NCBI GenBank assembly: GCA_034698045.1
Contig: JAQGAU010000999.1
Location: 1-22,124 of the forward strand
Source of the DNA: Paramacrobiotus richtersi
Lineage: Eukaryota > Tardigrada > Eutardigrada > Parachela > Macrobiotidae
Reading direction: 5' to 3'
DNA length: 22,124 nucleotides
Positions 19,739 through 22,124 of the stretch are shown here, piece after piece. How positions within the stretch are numbered: the first letter of the stretch is position 1; every line of letters starts with the position of its first letter. The position numbers and the translations under genes are program-made. The notes under the pieces are model-generated. The model was not told where the DNA came from. It was given only the letters and a program-made list of their open reading frames with translations, and did no database searches.

Positions 19739-20667
19739 TCACCGATCGATGAATGCGTCGTGCTGGAATTGGCTCACGGTTGTACACTGATTCAGCCATG
19801 TGGTGTACTGCGCGCTTTCTGGCCAGAAAGCGATCCATGGATTGCTCCCTGAAAAAAAAACGGAAGGAATATTCAACCTCATTGTCTGATCATGTATCAT
19901 CATTGACTCTACTCTCGGGGAGTCGGCGGTGACACTGGAGTCGCCGCTACTCAGGCTGTTCACTGTTAAGTCCGAATATGGGTGTTTTTTTGTTTGATTC
20001 GCTGGCGGGTGACGTAAGTTCCGGAACGATAAATCACCGTAAATGACGACTCGATGACTGCGAATGCAGGAATGATCACCTGGTAACGTTCTTATTCGAA
20101 TGTACAGTTAACTTGACTTGTTGAGTGTACGATACATTCGGAAAAAGGCAGGATGATTGTAAGCTGTCTAGTGAAAAAAACATGTCCGTTAACGCGTCAA
20201 TATTAATACTGACCCACTTCCGGTGATGCGGTATAATGCGGTAAAAGATGAACCGGATCGGACTGGTGACCGACAAGAAGGCAAAATAACATTCCATCGA
20301 AATTGTTCCAGTGAAGAGGACGCTCGGTGAGCCTTTTTGTAATAAGGTATTTAAATGTAACGATAATGACACGCTAAAAACTTCCTGACGCCCAGCGACG
20401 GCAGCTGCAAGTCGAAACCACTCGCTACACGCTGCAGTTGAGTCATTTGCTGGCTTTCACTTCCAGAATGCTTCCAAAATTCCAGAAAGCTTGTTAAATA
20501 CTTCTTGATTCTTTCTGGTTATCGTATGTATTTCGGAAATATCTTTCCAGTGTCTGCAATTTACTGTTCGTAATTATGTTTATGGGCTAGAAGCTGATGT
20601 CATTTATCTGACGAATTTGTATAACTCACCTGCAGTTAGCAGCCTTGCAACGAAAATCATCTCTGCG
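18960..20667. repeat. Second copy of the segmental duplication upstream of a MYND-SET gene
   Basis: Short blocks here match blocks at 14.5-15.8 kb in the same order and orientation, leading into the matching first exons. The identity is patchy, so the non-coding parts have diverged more than the exons. Confidence 0.45.
19739..20372 (-). pseudogene. Unrecognised minus-strand coding stretch with one apparent frameshift
   Basis: Two long minus frames overlap by about 30 bases, offset by one. 20372-20076 contains a hydrophobic segment, SMECYFAFLSVTSPIRFIFY. 20107-19739 contains DHSCIRSHRVVIYGDLSFRN, then a Ser-rich part, then NPWIAFWPESAQYTTWLNQC. Inside the second frame a T-rich tract ending TTTTCAG (AG at 19850-19849) and a GTGAGA donor (19742) could bound an exon at 19848-19743. 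The product resembles a type II membrane protein with a lumenal domain, but I do not recognise a family. The related stretch near 15.4 kb has a stop, so the gene appears to be decaying in both copies. Confidence 0.35.
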
Positions 20668-22124
20668 ATGGAGCGTACCTGGACTTTGCGGGACGCAATC
20701 TACAACCCAGACAATCCTAATCCGCCGTCTTTCTCCGCCGGGGACGTGATCCTTTCCAGTGACGCTTGGGTGTGGGCGTTCAGGTTGTACGAGTATCCCA
20801 ACATTTGTGCTTACTGCTTCTCCGAGAAAGAACCCAGGGAACTGCGCATGTGCACGGGATGCAAACTGCATCGATACTGCAGCCCCAACTGTCAGGTAAA
20901 CACCGTGGATCTGCGGTATCGTTGAATGTCTTTAGTCGCTGGAGTTTGTAGAAGATGGACTGGAACAGGGAACACAAACTGGAATGTGCCCTATTGAAAG
21001 CCGTCTCTTGTCGCATTGCCACAAGCGTTCCAGTTCATGCGTGCAGTTGGCAGTTTTGTGGGCACTTTGCGTATTCCGTGTATGATCTCCTCATGGCCAA
21101 ATTAGCTTATAGAGTCAAGGTAGGAAATGTCATAAGACGGGCGAGTAAATTAATCTGTTTTCGTTGTTTATCCTGAATTGGCCAGAATTTCACATCATTG
21201 AAAACTACCAAGGTTTCGGTGGAGATTGCAGTTAGTAACGTCGACGTGCAGTGCTGATATTTCGTTCTTCGTAGATTGATCTGGATGAGGATGTTCCAGG
21301 AATCGGAAAAGTACGTCCATACGATCTGTTTAGTTTCATGCCGCGGGATCCAGCGTTGGATGGACCGGAAAATTTGTATGTGATTTTCACATCAGAGTTG
21401 GGTTTTCTCTTATTCTACCTTCTACTTCTGTGTTTGTGTCTTTACGAGAGTGCTGATCACATTATTTTTATGATAAAAATTGTTTTTATCATAAATCAAT
21501 TATTAATTATTTTATTAATATTTGTATTATCATTTTTAAATTGTGGAAGCTTTTGTCGACGTTTTCGTTTTTGGTTTGTCCTTTGTACGTGACTTTATAT
21601 GCGATGTCGCTAATTAATAACAGTATAAAATGTTAAGTATGTTAAAGCGTGGTGGGAGATAATTATCTCCCACCACGGTTAAAGCAAGGTTACCAGTAAC
21701 ATTAAATAATAATTATTGCGTTATTGAATAGAATTATTATGTACATACTTGCATAATTTAATGAAAACCGTTAAATAATATGGGTAATAAACCGTAGCCA
21801 TTTACCAGTCTGTTTATCTTATTAAACTTAAATTTTCAGCCTGGATCTCCCGGACGATCAGTGCTCACCCGTGCACAAACTCTCCGCTCAGCTAACCGCT
21901 GCGACAGTGGGTGTGACGATGGCGAAGTGGACCAAAATTTACCGAATTGTCAATCAGCAGTCCGTGCCGATCCGGCTGGGGCCGCCGGGCAAAATTCGTA
22001 CAGCGGGAAAAATCCTCTATCAGCAAGCTCTCCATCAGAGCATGATGACGGTATGCTCGGATGTTAATGTCATCATGATCAAGAGCGCACGACGTGCAAC
22101 GGTGTACGCCGCCGAGGATATCAA
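20668..22124 (+). CDS. MYND-SET (SMYD-like) gene copy 2, 5' part, open reading frame intact
   Basis: Exons 20668-20895, 20952-21119, 21275-21375 and 21840 to the window edge. Phases are 0, 0 and 2, identical to copy 1. The start MERTWTLRDAIYNPDNPNPP is the only in-frame ATG. The MYND zinc finger reads CAYCFSEKEPRELRMCTGC, then HRYCSPNC, then EHKLEC at residues 47-88. Exon 4 enters the SET region with KIYRIVNQQSVPIRLGPPGK and SDVNVIMIKSARRATVYAAE. In catalytic SMYD enzymes an NHSCxPN motif is expected here; this copy has HQSMMTVCSDVNV. It may therefore be a weak or inactive methyltransferase with the MYND finger kept for protein binding (inference). Post-SET and C-terminal exons, by analogy with copy 1, lie beyond the right edge. 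Confidence 0.8.
21467..21495. repeat. AT-rich perfect hairpin
   Basis: Arms of 13 bases, TTTATGATAAAAA and its exact complement, around a TTG loop, in intron 3 of MYND-SET copy 2. Confidence 0.7.
21648..21677. repeat. Perfect 30-bp palindrome flanked by a direct repeat
   Basis: The left half is CGTGGTGGGAGATAA and the right half is its exact reverse complement. GTTAAAG stands immediately on both sides, like a target-site duplication. It lies in intron 3 of copy 2, which is 464 bases long against 121 in copy 1. Confidence 0.75.

Noticed and set aside
21338..21592. A hydrophobic plus-strand frame (LLFYLLLLCLCLY...)
   Set aside because: It starts within exon 3 of MYND-SET copy 2 and reads through the donor into an AT-rich intron; the hydrophobicity comes from T-rich sequence.

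Overview
Organism and gene style. The window looks like animal nuclear DNA. Coding stretches are broken by GT-AG introns whose phases match across the joins. The protein domains are animal-type: saposin B, PDZ, CAP/SCP, LDL-receptor class A, and MYND-SET. TATA boxes and AATAAA signals sit where a eukaryotic gene would need them. Compact introns and small lineage-specific duplicated families suggest an invertebrate. A tardigrade or another ecdysozoan is possible, but nothing in the sequence proves it.

Layout. (1) Positions 1-1003, minus: the 5' part of a secreted saposin-B protein, probably acid-sphingomyelinase-like, running off the left edge. (2) 1.7-11.5 kb, plus: three dispersed paralogues of a small single-PDZ protein. 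PDZ-A (1915-2865) and PDZ-C (10475-11470) are close relatives of 134 and 140 aa. PDZ-B (6614-8013) is 273 aa and carries an inserted coiled-coil exon and a shifted C-terminus. Between them lie a CAP-superfamily gene (3567-5996) with several lesions, a small secreted cysteine-repeat protein (8712-9291), and a decayed coiled-coil coding relic (about 9663-9992). (3) 12.6-14.2 kb, minus: a long Ser/Thr/Pro-rich protein ending in one LDLa module. (4) 14.5-22.1 kb: a segmental duplication with two copies of a MYND-SET (SMYD-like) gene plus upstream sequence. The first copy (15782-18769) is frame-broken. The second (20668 to the right edge) is intact as far as it can be seen. Between them lies a minus-strand coding stretch I cannot name.

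How the genes relate. This is a region of local duplication and decay rather than a pathway. Several gene families are caught at different stages: intact, altered, or broken by small insertions, stop codons or a lost splice site. The saposin, CAP, cysteine-repeat and LDLa products look extracellular. The PDZ proteins have no visible signal peptide and are probably intracellular. The MYND-SET proteins are probably intracellular, and their SET motifs look degenerate. The most distinctive feature is the trio of very small PDZ proteins. Two of them end in four arginines, and the residue at the usual PDZ ligand-specificity position differs in all three. I found no RNA genes, CRISPR arrays or bacterial-type operons.
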